From Bimuria novae-zelandiae CBS 107.79 (Eukaryota; Ascomycota; Dothideomycetes; Pleosporales; Didymosphaeriaceae), in contig ML976838.1 of NCBI GenBank assembly GCA_010015655.1, forward strand, positions 1-16,602: a stretch of DNA of 16,602 nucleotides, given 5' to 3'. Positions 1 through 9,062 of this stretch are shown piece by piece. How positions within the stretch are numbered: position 1 is the first letter of the stretch; each line of letters begins with the position of its first letter. The notes below the pieces were generated by a model. It was not told the origin of the DNA. It searched no databases and worked only from the letters and a program-made list of their open reading frames with translations. Both the position numbers and the translations under genes were made by a program.

Positions 1-1367
1 AAAGGCGTACCCATAGCGCCTAGTAGCTAGTGGAGTAGTCGACTATGCGTAGGAGGAGAGAGGCACTAGAGTACTGCAGGGACGTCGTTGCCGTCCTCCT
101 TATTAGACAATTACTAAGTAGGAGTCGAGGGCTCCTGCACGTAGTTAATAGCTATTACCTCCTTAGTAGCGCGGGCAGCCTCCTAAGCTCTTAGAAGCGT
201 GATTACCTGCTTAGGGCAGAAGGGTAAGAGGCCTGTTTTACGCTAGCTACTCTTTATTCTACAAGGCGTAAACGTCTGCCCTCTAATTTGTAAGAGAGTT
301 GCTAAGAAATCTAAGCGTCGGATTTTAGTAGCTCCTATATAAGAGGCCCAGTCAAGCGTTCGAGCATGATACCACTTGAGAGGCTAAAAACAGCCCATAT
401 TAAGTAGCTAGAGGAGATAAGTAGTGTGCGGAGGGAGGGTAAAAAGCTATATATAATTACTCTCCGCGTACATTGTAAAGTTTAACGTAAGGTAAGATCC
501 ATGACCATTAATAAGGAGTAATCTCCACGCGCCCTAAGCGCTCTCTATAATTATCTTATTAAAGTGCTTTATCTAGTCTATAGCTATAAAGTTATTGGCG
601 TAGCCACTATCGGTGATATTTATAAGGTAATTATTAGGTAAATCAACCGCCTATTACTCTAGAATTAACTTCGCCTTAATAATGAGCATAGGCGCGATAA
701 CTCGGCCATCTACAGAGTAGCACTCCGCCATAGAAATAAGCTCTCTATTCGTTGCGATAGGTATAAGGACTTGACGCCCGCGTCTTGTATAAACATAATA
801 GTCCTTTGCAACACCTATACGGATTCCTATTTTATCTATATTATACTTATTTATGTTAGAAATGGCGAGGCGTTGCTCGTATGCTTGCAACTTATCAAAC
901 CACGCCTAAAGGCTATCTGGAGACTATGCTAACTTTCGAGCTAGGTTAATTAGCTTTGCTTTTGTCTTATAGTATTTTGTATAGGAGCTAAGCCAGCGTA
1001 ATGCCCAATTAACACTAACACGCGGCAGGTTATTATCTCCTTTATAAACTTTAGCTAACAGCGCGTCAGCATGCTATCGGATAAGCTCCTTTATAATACT
1101 AAATCTAACATTATTAATAGCGTCGTAGAAACGTTTAAGCGCGGATTCTTGTTTATCTAATAGTCTTTTATTAGTAGTAGGGCGAGTTAACTTATTATTA
1201 AGGCCGCGAAGGGCGCGCGTAACGCGCTAGCGGAGGTAGCTTATATTATAATCTCAATAGTATGCGGTAACATTGGGCCGCGCAACTCTACGCAGCTCTA
1301 TAAGTGTATTTTCAACGATCTTAGAGTCTTAAATGTACTGTGGGACCTCTTTCGTGACTTTAGGCAT
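1..1367 (-). pseudogene. Pogo-like (DDE_1) transposase relic, partial, RIP-inactivated
   Basis: Relic of a cut-and-paste DNA transposase of the pogo/Fot1 superfamily, read on the minus strand from ATG at 1367 and cut by the left edge. The frame stays in register: the open stretch 890-654 and the later blocks fall in the same frame as 1367. The first catalytic block is NIDKIGIRIG (Asp at codon 178), followed by VYTRRGRQV. The second block reads INGHGSYLT at codon 287, where families of this type have DGHGS. The third reads LLNMGCF near codon 323, where PLDxG is usual. Both Asp-to-Asn changes are G-to-A transitions. Stops are TAG/TAA at positions where Gln or Trp is expected. About 90 bp of A+T-rich DNA (1368-1458) separates it from the next element and may hold its own terminus; its other end lies outside the window. 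It is not a functional gene. Confidence 0.85.
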
Positions 1368-1458
1368 TTTATTTTATGTAAATTGGGCGTGTTTTGATGG
1401 CGCTGCGTGAATAGGCGGTTATTTAGATTATTGAGCGTGTGCGATTATTGAGCTAGTA

Positions 1459-1514
1459 ACGTGTCCGTGCGCGTGATGAGCCACTTCGCGTGATGGGCCA
1501 CCAACACCAAAACA
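1459..1514 (+). repeat. Left terminal inverted repeat of the Fot1/pogo element
   Basis: Starts ACGTGTCCGTGCGCGTGATG and pairs with 3516-3571 at about 50 of 56 positions; five of the six mismatches are C/T or G/A transitions. It contains an internal direct repeat: CGCGTGATGAGCCACTT is followed at once by CGCGTGATGGGCCACC, a possible double transposase-binding site. Confidence 0.9.
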
Positions 1515-1611
1515 TCTCTACGAGAAACGAGGCTGTAGAGCTACACACAGTAGCTATTATCACGAGATTTCTTTATAGAAGTACTATATTAATACTTGCA
1601 ATTAACCTATG

Positions 1612-3483
1612 CTATTTATATTTACTTAGAAGCTTAACGTTGCGACCGCGCCGCGTGGTCTTAGGTAGAGCTACTAATACGGCACCTAAGGCTTCCTTAG
1701 TAGCTACAGCGTTAACCACACGTTTCTGGCGCTTGTTACTTTGTGTAGGTGGCTGCGAGGCTTTTCTCTTACCCTTCTAGGTAGATTGTAGAGCTTTTGC
1801 TGCGTCACGAGCCTCTTTCTAGCAAGCGCGCTCTGCTGCCTTCTCAGCCCTCTCCTTCTCCCTAGCTACCTTAGCGGCCTCCCGCCCCACACGCTTCTCC
1901 TCTACAATTTTCTCCTTATATAGCTTAGCTGCCTTCCTTAACTCAGCTATCTCTGCTTTTTAAAGCTTTTACTCCTTTTCCTCTTGCTCCTTCACAGACT
2001 AGCGTACACGAGCCTCCCTGACCTTCCTCGGTGACCAGAGGACTACTCCCCCATAGTACTCTTAACGCTACTAAAGGTTAAGACGCTTGCCCTTCTTCTT
2101 ATACTTCTTCTTAACTAGTAGTGCTTCCTTAAGCCCGTTGATCTCGTGGTGAAGTAGCTTATTTTAAACTAAGATATAGTGAAGTAAGCGGCTGAGCTTC
2201 TGCGCGTCTTTACTAGCCTGATTCTCTACTACAGCTCGTACGAGGCAATCTAATTTACGCCAGTCAGATCCACTAAGTACTAACGTAGAGCTCTCTCGTG
2301 ATTCCTGCTCATCTTAGGTGGTTTTAGCAAATCTTTTAAGTATAACCTCTAGGTTAAAAGGTAATATACTAGTAGCCTTAAAAGACTTAAGAATCGTCTC
2401 CTCCTAAAGGGAGCTTGCCCAGGCCTTTTAGAAGAGAGGGAAGAAGTTTCCTTTTTTAATTAAAACTAGGCCTTAGCTCTTTTAAAGGTAGGTCGTGAGC
2501 TTAGCGGAGTAGGCTAATAAGAGAGGCTTAAAGAGCACTACATCAAGTGGCTAAAGCGTATACGTCAAGTAAGGAGGAAGTATAGCTAGGAGGATCCTAT
2601 TCCTATCGCAATAGTTAATAAAATCTATAGTAACATAAGATCCATGGCCGTCAAGGATAAGAAGTCGGTAAAATCGTTAAGCTTTTACCTTAGTGTAGCG
2701 ATCAAACACCTGCTCAAGCCAGGCAAGGCCGATATCGTTGTTTGTCCAGCCTAAGGGTAAAGAGGAGACGTGTACGCTATACTTTCCTGCCTCGATATCC
2801 TTAACCCAGCTTAATTGGATGTCCTTATTAGTAGACTAGTAGATAAGGCTTAGCGGCAAGGCTAATCCATCAGCGCACACGCATGCTAGGAGGGTAATCT
2901 ATTCGCAAGAGCCATCTTATAGAGATACTCTAACCTCCTTCTTCTCCCACATACGTCTGCTAAACACTCGTTTCGATCGGCTAATAATACCGATAAGGAA
3001 GCCTTTCTCATCCATATTATACGTGTGACGAGGCTCAATACCATATTCCTTAATTTTATCACCTAGGATATTAAAATACAGGCTATATTTATCCCCTAAG
3101 TCGGCTTGGTAGCAATTGCTGTCCATACCAGTTGCCCATCGCGAGGTAAGATGGATACTATGCTAATTAATAAAGCGCGTAACCTAGCTCTCGCTCACTA
3201 GCTCCTTAGCTATTATCAACGCAAAATTTCGTATTATTTCTCTTATAGGTGGTAGGTGACGTGCTGTGAGTCCTTTTATATATTTAATAAGCTCTGCCTC
3301 TTATTATAGAGCAAGCTTTTGTTAGTTAATAATCTTTAATACGTGTGGCTATATTATAGCATGGTGCCTTCGTATCAAAGTTAAGCAAGAAACACTATAC
3401 TTTTTAGCTACTTTTTAGTACAAAAACTATTTACTAGGGCTTAGCAACATTAAATCTGCAAGCGCGTCGTTAATTAGAGCCAT
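1612..3483 (-). pseudogene. Fot1/pogo-like transposase (CENP-B HTH + DDE_1), RIP-inactivated
   Basis: ATG at 3483 and TAG ending at 1612 enclose exactly 624 codons in one frame, somewhat longer than a usual Fot1 transposase (about 540). The order of parts is typical: N-terminal helix-turn-helix with KYSVS, a CENP-B-like block ending LPPIREIIRNFA, then LTSRWATGMDSN, and a DDE_1 domain. Catalytic Asp are visible at codons 158 (NMDEKGFLIG), 278 (LILDGHGSYVT) and 314 (PLDVVLFKPL); all three are kept. The C-terminal third is Lys/Glu-rich with a predicted coiled coil around codons 495-550 (EKIVEEKRVGREAAKVAREK). There are many internal TAG/TAA codons, nearly all at expected Gln or Trp positions, and no frameshift was found. 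That is the expected result of RIP on an originally intact gene. Confidence 0.92.
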
Positions 3484-3515
3484 AATAGTAGAGTTATAAG
3501 GTTGTGAAGTTTGAG

Positions 3516-3571
3516 TGTTTTGGCGTAGGTAGCCTATCACGCGAAGTGGCTCATCACGCGCACGGGCATGT
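3516..3571 (-). repeat. Right terminal inverted repeat of the Fot1/pogo element
   Basis: Its reverse complement begins ACATGCCCGTGCGCGTGATG and matches 1459-1514, including the doubled CGCGTGAT motif. TA follows immediately at 3572-3573. Confidence 0.9.
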
Positions 3572-3621
3572 TAGGGCCGTGCAGAACACGGCCTTTTTCG
3601 GAGAAAAACTAAGAATTAGCC

Positions 3622-4994
3622 ATTGGGGCCGAGTACAACCTCACTTTCCCAGAAATCGCCACTAATTTAGGTATAATTAACTACGCATATAGTAAGGCAT
3701 TTTAACGCGTTAAAGATACTGTAAAGGTTAACTTACTATAGGAATTGCTAGCTATAACACCTATAGTTAAGTAGTCTCCTCCTAGCAAACCTATAAAGGT
3801 ACGTAATGGCTCTACGCTAAGCGCAAGACTACAGCATAATATTATCGTATATAGTACCTATTGGGTGCATAACGCTGTTAGAGACCTCTACGCAAAAGCT
3901 AGTATTACACTTAGTAAGAATATAGTCTATAATATTACTAGGGAGCACCGCGACAAGTAGCACCTATACGTAATAACTTATAAAGTATAATCTAAAAAAC
4001 TAGCGCTTAGTAGCAACAACGAGGACTAATAACTATAGTACTATGCCTAGCTTAAGGCTAAAAATAACTTACACTTTCTACGTATTATATTTGTTTATTA
4101 TAATAAGACCTCTAAGTCTATTAGCGGGAGCAATATACGTAGCGGAAAGTAAAGGATTTTAAGATTAGTTAGATAAGATAGTAACGTCTACGTACTACCT
4201 ACAACGCCACCTAAATTTAGTCTTATAATCTACGCTACTACTTTAACTAATACTACTTACTCTTATTAACGCCCTTGCGTTGTTTAGGCTTAAGACAACG
4301 ATATAAGCTATAAAGACCTTATATAACGCGACTCCTATATAAATAATATAGTAAAAGAGGCCCTTAAGGTTAAACGCTCTCGCGCGACTGTCGCTAGCAC
4401 TTATAAGGAGTAGTAACTATAGGAAATTAACTATAATATTGCCTATAATAATAGTTAACGCTAAGCTACTAATAAGGCTACTAGTAAGAAAGGTGGAGCT
4501 TTTCGCGCAGGTATTAAGAAACCTCTTACTATAGAAAGTTCTTTAAAATAGAGGAGTTTGTATGTAAAGGAGGAAAGGGCATAAACGGCATTTAGTACGT
4601 AGAGAATATACTTAAGAAACACCTATTTCTTTATTACTATACTATACGCGATAATAACTAAGGCGTAGCTGTTTATTTAATTTAAGATAACGTTTACCTA
4701 CACTTACTAGGCCTCCGGTACTACTAGCCAGAAATTAAAGCTCTAGGAATTAAGTTTGGCCCTCAGCCTCCCAATTCACCCGACTTACACCCAATTAAGC
4801 GCTGTTTTGGGCGTCTAGAAGGTTTTTTGGCAAGTTACGAATGCCTATCAAGTTCCAAGGAGGCCAAAAAGGAGGTCTGGCAAGGTGATAAGACACTCAG
4901 GCAGTATATGGCCGAAAAGCTTCATCCCACCTACTTTATGCGCGTTGCAGAGCTCTGCGAGGACGCAGGTAACCAGAACAACTTTACAGCATAA
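3622..4994 (+). pseudogene. Tc1/mariner-like (DDE_3) transposase relic, RIP-inactivated
   Basis: A plus-strand transposase relic of the Tc1/mariner type. The start is uncertain; coding similarity begins near 3622 with a reading that includes LTFPEIATNLG. The upstream part (to about 4500) is in one frame and the downstream part (from about 4510 to TAA at 4992-4994) in another, so there is at least one indel, or a very short lost intron. The likely first catalytic residue is in YYNKTSKS (codon 4102-4104, Asp to Asn). The second is kept in the block that now reads a stop followed by DNVYLHLLG (Asp at 4686). The third is in PPNSPDLHPIKR, where Lys at 4797 stands for the usual Glu. The three sites thus read N-D-K and the enzyme is dead. 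Spacing from the first to the second site is about 195 codons, long for classical Tc1 and including a Lys/Arg-rich insert. The last 250 bp are scarcely RIPed and end NQNNFTA-stop. I found no convincing terminal repeats. Confidence 0.8.
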
Positions 4995-5662
4995 TTAGAA
5001 CATCTTATTTGGGTGTATTTGCTCATACTTTAGATGGAATCAAGATGCCCGACTTTTAAAGTTATTACCCCTGCAGGAATCCCTGCTGCACGTGACGGCC
5101 GACTTTATTGAGATTACCCTTTGTAAGCTTAGTTGAGATTATAATTTCGCGCCTAAATAGGTATAAATAAGCATCTTATTAGCACTAGTAAGGGTTAATT
5201 TAGCTAGGGCTATCTTACGAGATAGGACCTCTATTTATGACGTCGAGATCACGCTTAAACCGAACACGACATTAATTTTATCTCAGTCTACCCACTTTTG
5301 GTATAGTGAGATGAAATCAAGGTTGAGATTACGGCCACCAAACAGGCCCTAAAGAGCTTAAGCTGCGATTGTAACATTACCCCACCTCTTAAGGTTATCG
5401 GCCCGATACCCCGGTACCTCGTGACCTGCCGCGGCGCTGTCGGAGTGTATAAAGGTGGGCGCTTCCCCAAACTCGCTTAGAGTATTGTATCCTCCGCGCC
5501 CCAGCCTTCCTAACCATACCCAAGGTATGAAATCATTCCCGCAAGATCCTCAGGGAGAACTGGCCGGTTATGCTAAAGAAGAACTTTTACCGAGGAATGC
5601 TCTCAGCAGCGTAGTGATTGTTTAACAAATTTCCACACATTGCAACTACGGTAGCTTCTATT
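4995..5662. other. Intergenic, no recognisable gene
   Basis: This stretch has normal to slightly A+T-rich composition and is little RIPed. The nine-mer TTGAGATTA occurs three times on the plus strand (near 5107, 5131 and 5323), possibly parts of a small decayed repeat. A TATAAA at 5448-5453, about 210 bp before the F-box ATG, could belong to that gene's promoter, but nothing else supports this. A 60-codon minus-strand open stretch (5470-5288) has no recognisable features. Confidence 0.5.
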
Positions 5663-7216
5663 ATGGATCGTATTCCTGTTAAGCTTCGAAACGAAGTTCT
5701 CACATACCTGGGCCTATCCGACCTCAAACATGTCCGACTTCTCAATCGTTCTTTCAACGCATTGGCGACTCCACTTTGTTTTACAACAATCTAATTCGAC
5801 CTAAGGGAAGGTATTGAGCATATAGTCGGCATTGCTTCCGACGATCGGCTGGCCCCCCACGTGCGAAAGATGGTCCTCAAAACCAGGCCACTATTAAGAA
5901 AATTCGAAGGCTTATCTGGAATGCAACGAGCTATGTCGCTTCCAGGTGACCCTAGCCCTTTTAATGCGGATACCTACGATAGCGACGATGGCCTCTTGTC
6001 GTATGAAGAGTGGCAAGGCCTACCCCTTGAGGAGAAAGAATCTTGGTATAAGCTTTATGAGGCTGATCGCAGAGGGGATGAGGATACGGCGCGCCGTTTA
6101 TCCAGTCATCTCTATTTTCGCAAATTCGGCTGCGTTCAACGAGAGCTGGTCCACCCGAGAAGGGCGCCGCCGTCGCCGACCAACGAGCCACCAGAAAAAG
6201 CCTCCGCGCTTGGGCAACTAGACGAAGCGGTAAAGAAACTCACTCATTTGGCCGTGTTGGAACATCAGCCTGGTTTCATGTTCGAAATGGACTCGATTTC
6301 TCGATGGAGAAAGCTACGCTTTAACTTAGGCCTGCTCATATGCGATACCCAGGACGATAATGATCAAGATATGGAGGCATTACAGTTGTCAATTATTCTT
6401 AGCGCCCTTGGTTGGGGCCAATGTCGGGTCCAGTCCATGGACTTGTATATCGGCGGTCCGGCATTTTGGAGCGCAGACCGCTTGCGAGACTTGTGGCAAG
6501 GTGAGGGCCACGCCAGGGTCAGGGGACTGCGGACAGCCCTCGGAGACGCCAAAGCAGCAGACGAGGAAGTACACCGTCAAGTCTCGGAGCTTAGTGATGG
6601 AAGAGGACGTTACGCAAGACAGCTCTTCATCATGGAAACTACTTTCACTTACCTTACCCATATCGACCTGTCTATCTCTGAAGATGACGATGAAAGCTTC
6701 ATTACTTTGGTAGACCCATTGTTCGAGTTTCTCTGTTGCTGCGAGAAGCTTGAAACGGCACGCTTCGTGTTTGGCAGATTAGTTGATGGTGTTCTCCTCC
6801 CCGGTAGTGATTCTGAAGCAGATGGCCCGAAAAAGTTGCTTGCTCTACTTGCCGAGAAGAAGCCATGGCGTAAGCTCCGCACTCTTGAGCTGGAGGTCCC
6901 TACGGATGAAGACAGCCTTCTTAGTTTCTTATCCTCGCTTACCACTCTTCGTCGTCTCGCACTGTCGAACCTAACACTTTTACGTTCTGGAGGATTCTTG
7001 ACGCATACAATTTTACGTATTGCGAACTGCCTTGAACTGGATAGCTTAGAGATATCCAACGCCTTGGATTACAGCGGCCCTCAAAACCGGCAATGGAAGT
7101 TAGAGGAAAGAACGTTCAACAAAAGCCAGTTACTAGGAATCAAAGAGCGAATGCAGACGTTAAGTTCAGCTCAGGGCATACGGTTACCGAGTCGTTTTCA
7201 ATCCCAACCAGGTTGA
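5663..7216 (+). pseudogene. F-box protein gene, interrupted by one stop codon
   Basis: F-box proteins bring substrates to SCF ubiquitin ligases by binding Skp1. The frame begins at ATG 5663 (A at -3) with a textbook fungal F-box: IPVKLRNEVLTYL, LSDLKHVRLLNRSFNALA, then PLCFTTI. Codon 44 (5792-5794) is TAA, consistent with CAA-to-TAA (C to T before A). The same frame then runs open to TGA at 7214-7216, so the gene would encode 517 residues. The middle has an acidic stretch (YDSDDGLLSYEEWQGLP); the C-terminal third has leucine-rich patches such as LRTLELEVP and LTTLRRLALSNLTLL, as in substrate-binding regions of fungal F-box proteins. No GT-AG pair removes the stop. Translation could restart at ATG 5870 (MVLKTR) but would lose the F-box. 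Composition is normal, unlike the RIPed flanks. The last codons overlap the helicase scrap at 7197-7242, so the native C-terminus may be lost. The substrate is unknown. Confidence 0.8.
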
Positions 7217-7242
7217 GGTGTTCCGGGCGGAGACGGCGCGGA
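7197..7242 (+). pseudogene. 46-nt un-mutated scrap of a TLH helicase domain
   Basis: Reads FNPNQVEVFRAETAR in frame 3. It matches 12390-12435 of the large TLH pseudogene at 39 of 46 positions. All seven differences are transitions, with C or G here and T or A there; four are in CpA/TpG context. Similarity stops on both sides, so this is a short inserted or captured piece. It overlaps the end of the F-box frame in a different register. Confidence 0.75.
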
Positions 7243-7844
7243 TATCGTATGCCAAAGAAGCGCAAGATTCACAACAACATTTTCCCTAAGGATGAACAAG
7301 ATAAAGAACCTGAGGAGGGATCCGTTCAAGACTTCGAGGTGCGATCCCGTCGAGACTTCAAGGACCACCCAAATCTCGAAGTCAATAAGTTCGAATACCC
7401 CTGTACCCTATCACTAATGGGCGAAGGGTGTCCGATTACATGGCCCTTTTGTACACGCGAAGGTAGCTGGCGCAACCCTACACAAAGAGACTTTGCCAGC
7501 AGTCCGGTTCATCCGCACGATTCCGGGCGGGACAAAGGGCGACTCTCCTTACTCAACGGAAATAGATTAGCGTCTTAACGTAAGACGTAAGGATAAAAGA
7601 GCCTTACATTCTTGCATAGACACAGCAGAAGAATCCATCGCTTTTCTATCTTATCAAGATTACCCTTTAATCTAACAAAGGGATTAACGGCCATGGCCCT
7701 TAATCCTCGGCGAAAATCGAAGGGATTAAAGGCGTTCTGGCTCATGATATACGAAAACTTCGTATTCTGATACTGCGCATCAAGCTGCACATCGCAGTGA
7801 GTTTATAGCCCGAAAACAGGCGTGGTTGTGGACGTTGGGGTTAT
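7243..7844. other. Unassigned un-RIPed DNA between the F-box gene and the TLH fragment
   Basis: Composition is ordinary. A plus-strand open stretch (7093-7578, overlapping the F-box end) gives a hydrophilic, Arg-rich translation without any motif I recognise, and is probably chance. The part near 7660-7735 folds back on itself (see the palindrome at 7681-7706). No RNA gene was seen. Confidence 0.5.
7681..7706. repeat. 26-bp palindrome centred on GGCCATGGCC
   Basis: GGATTAA (7681-7687), C, GGCCATGGCC (7689-7698), C, TTAATCC (7700-7706): symmetrical except at one pair. Related GGGATTAA or CCCTTTAATC sequences flank it at about 7662 and 7721, giving an outer imperfect inverted repeat. Function is unknown. 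Confidence 0.8.
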
Positions 7845-8608
7845 ATGTTTGTTGGACCACGACCGCCGGACGAGGTGGCAGGGAACACCAACCAACCCAC
7901 CAAGCGGAACACCAACCAGAGAATAACGGCGAGATGTCCCTCGACAATGCAGGAAGTTACGAAAGCTTTAGATGAGGACGAGGCAGACAGCGATGACGCG
8001 TCCACGATTTCTAATAGTAGCGAATTCTCGCTCGGAAGCCAGCTCGAACAAGATCTGAACGAGTTTGAGGCCAACACATCAGATTACGAGCTCGAGGAAG
8101 CGTCTGGTGACCTAAGGCCTATGGCAAGGCGTCTTGTTAGCTCTCTGCATGACAGGCCCATTAGCAGCCCAAGGGAAGATGAGGCCGTGACAACGACGGA
8201 AAGAGAGAAGGGCTTAGGGCTCGAGGCAGCGCTGGAAGACCTAATGCTGCGCTTTGGGTACTTCCTCGTGACCAAAGAATACGAAGATAGCAACTCTTCC
8301 TCTACTCTTTTCGTATACTTTAGTGGCATCCTTGGAATTTCAATTAATGGTTCAACTTTCGAAAGACCTTCAAATTATACATTAAAGTTGTCGGCGTTAA
8401 TCTACTATAGCCAACTACTTATTATCAAGTCCACCCTTCCTCGCTTTACATACTAGTATATAGGATGGCCAGCGCGGCTCTGGTATAATTAGTTAGAATA
8501 GCTTAATAGAGTGCGCAGAGCTAAGATGTGCCTCGGATTATAAGCACTAATGGACGAGTTTTTAAGCCTACGTAACTATAGACGAGCGATTAGTTAATCT
8601 AATAGGCT
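7845..8608 (+). pseudogene. Fragment of a divergent telomere-linked helicase, middle domain
   Basis: The frame is open from 7845 to TAG at 8454-8456 and continues recognisably, with RIP-type stops, to about 8608. It begins with an acidic low-complexity part (ALDEDEADSDDASTISNSSE). A block then follows that resembles the region before the helicase domain of fungal TLH proteins: LEDLMLRFGYFLVTKEYE, LFVYFSGILGISINGSTFE, NYTLKLSALIYYSQL. After the stop come YIGWPARLWYNQLERLNRV and MDEFLSLRNYRRAIS, which I recognise as TLH-like. The larger TLH at 9063-13706 has an equivalent but clearly different block (FCIALLS, then EYDSPLVCVLAMLGV), so the two are different subfamilies. No helicase motifs are present; both ends are broken. 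The first about 480 bp are un-RIPed and the rest increasingly RIPed. The family call rests on remembered patterns, not on a search. Confidence 0.65.
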
Positions 8609-8618
8609 AGCCTAACCC

Positions 8619-8642
8619 AGGGCTACATGAACATGTAGCCCT
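8619..8642. repeat. Perfect 11-bp inverted repeat (hairpin)
   Basis: AGGGCTACATG, AA, CATGTAGCCCT. It is followed by ACATGTTAATAAGACCCTGG, whose CCCTGG pairs with CCAGGG at the hairpin's foot, so the fold may extend. It could be a decayed MITE terminus or a recombination remnant. Confidence 0.8.
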
Positions 8643-8760
8643 ACATGTTAATAAGACCCTGGTTTTGTTAGGGATAGAATATCCGCGCTAGGCCAATTCT
8701 TCTATGTATATCTAAGAACGTAGCCCGTATATTAAAAATAGTTAACCCCACATGTCAATA
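8639..8760. repeat. 15-bp direct repeats 107 bp apart
   Basis: CCCTACATGTTAATA at 8639-8653 and CCCCACATGTCAATA at 8746-8760 differ only by two C/T transitions, the direction RIP produces. They may be parts of one short repeat family. Confidence 0.5.
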
Positions 8761-8864
8761 GGTTCCTATAGTCCAATTAACCCAAAATTTCAGTGACAGA
8801 TTCAGCACACTAAGTTACACGTCCCAGCCAATTTACAGCACTAAATAATATATAGTTATAGGCG

Positions 8865-8889
8865 TTAGGGTTGCGCGTTAGGGTTAGGG
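8865..8889 (+). repeat. Short interstitial telomeric tract (TTAGGG x3)
   Basis: TTAGGG at 8865-8870, then TTGCGCG, then TTAGGGTTAGGG at 8878-8889, with G-rich orientation pointing right. It lies about 175 bp before the TLH start and after the truncated TLH fragment, as telomeric repeats separate tandem subtelomeric elements in other fungi. Confidence 0.7.
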
Positions 8890-9062
8890 TAAACATAATA
8901 AGGCGGCGATTAGACACCAGAGGCAGCTCCAAAATAGAGACTAACACGTAGCACAAGCAAAGACGCGTTAAGTCGCGAAGAATTCCACGCGTTAAAAAGG
9001 CCATATAGTGCAATAGGGACCCATTATTAGAACCCACCCGTAGTAGCGTCGAGCCTGCCATT

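Larger units (their letters stand above)
1459..3571 (-). mobile_element. Fot1/pogo-type DNA transposon, complete but RIP-killed
   Basis: A 2113-bp element bounded by 56-bp terminal inverted repeats and flanked on both sides by TA (1457-1458 and 3572-3573), the target duplication expected for Tc1/mariner/pogo insertion. It carries one transposase frame on the minus strand (3483-1612). The termini are complete, so it could once be moved by a transposase supplied elsewhere, but its own transposase is full of stops. It sits against the pogo-like relic on its left and the Tc1-like relic on its right, forming a transposon cluster. Confidence 0.9.
8609..9062. other. Junction DNA between two TLH copies
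   Basis: Here the fragment's similarity ends and the larger TLH begins. The interval holds an 11-bp-stem hairpin (8619-8642), a 15-bp direct repeat pair (8639-8653 and 8746-8760) and a TTAGGG tract (8865-8889). Codons upstream of ATG 9063 are open in the same frame back to a TAG at about 9006-9008, so the TLH start could lie further upstream. A 106-codon minus-strand open stretch (9130-8810) is a shadow. Confidence 0.5.

Noticed and set aside
1490..1780. A 96-codon plus-strand gene
   Set aside because: It is antisense to the C-terminal part of the Fot1/pogo transposase and includes the terminal repeat.
3575..3593. Hairpin GGCCGTG/CACGGCC followed by T-run, looking like a bacterial terminator
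   Set aside because: The surroundings are fungal, where this type of terminator is not used. It may be a transposon-end remnant.
4511..4552. A short GT-AG intron explaining the frame change in the Tc1-like relic
   Set aside because: At about 41 bp or less it would be very short, and no branch site is evident; an indel is as likely.
5946..7059. Small open stretches on both strands inside the F-box gene
   Set aside because: They are shadows of the long F-box frame, which has domain support.
7093..7578. A 161-codon plus-strand gene overlapping the F-box end
   Set aside because: It starts inside the F-box frame, reads through the helicase scrap in the wrong register and has no recognisable motif.
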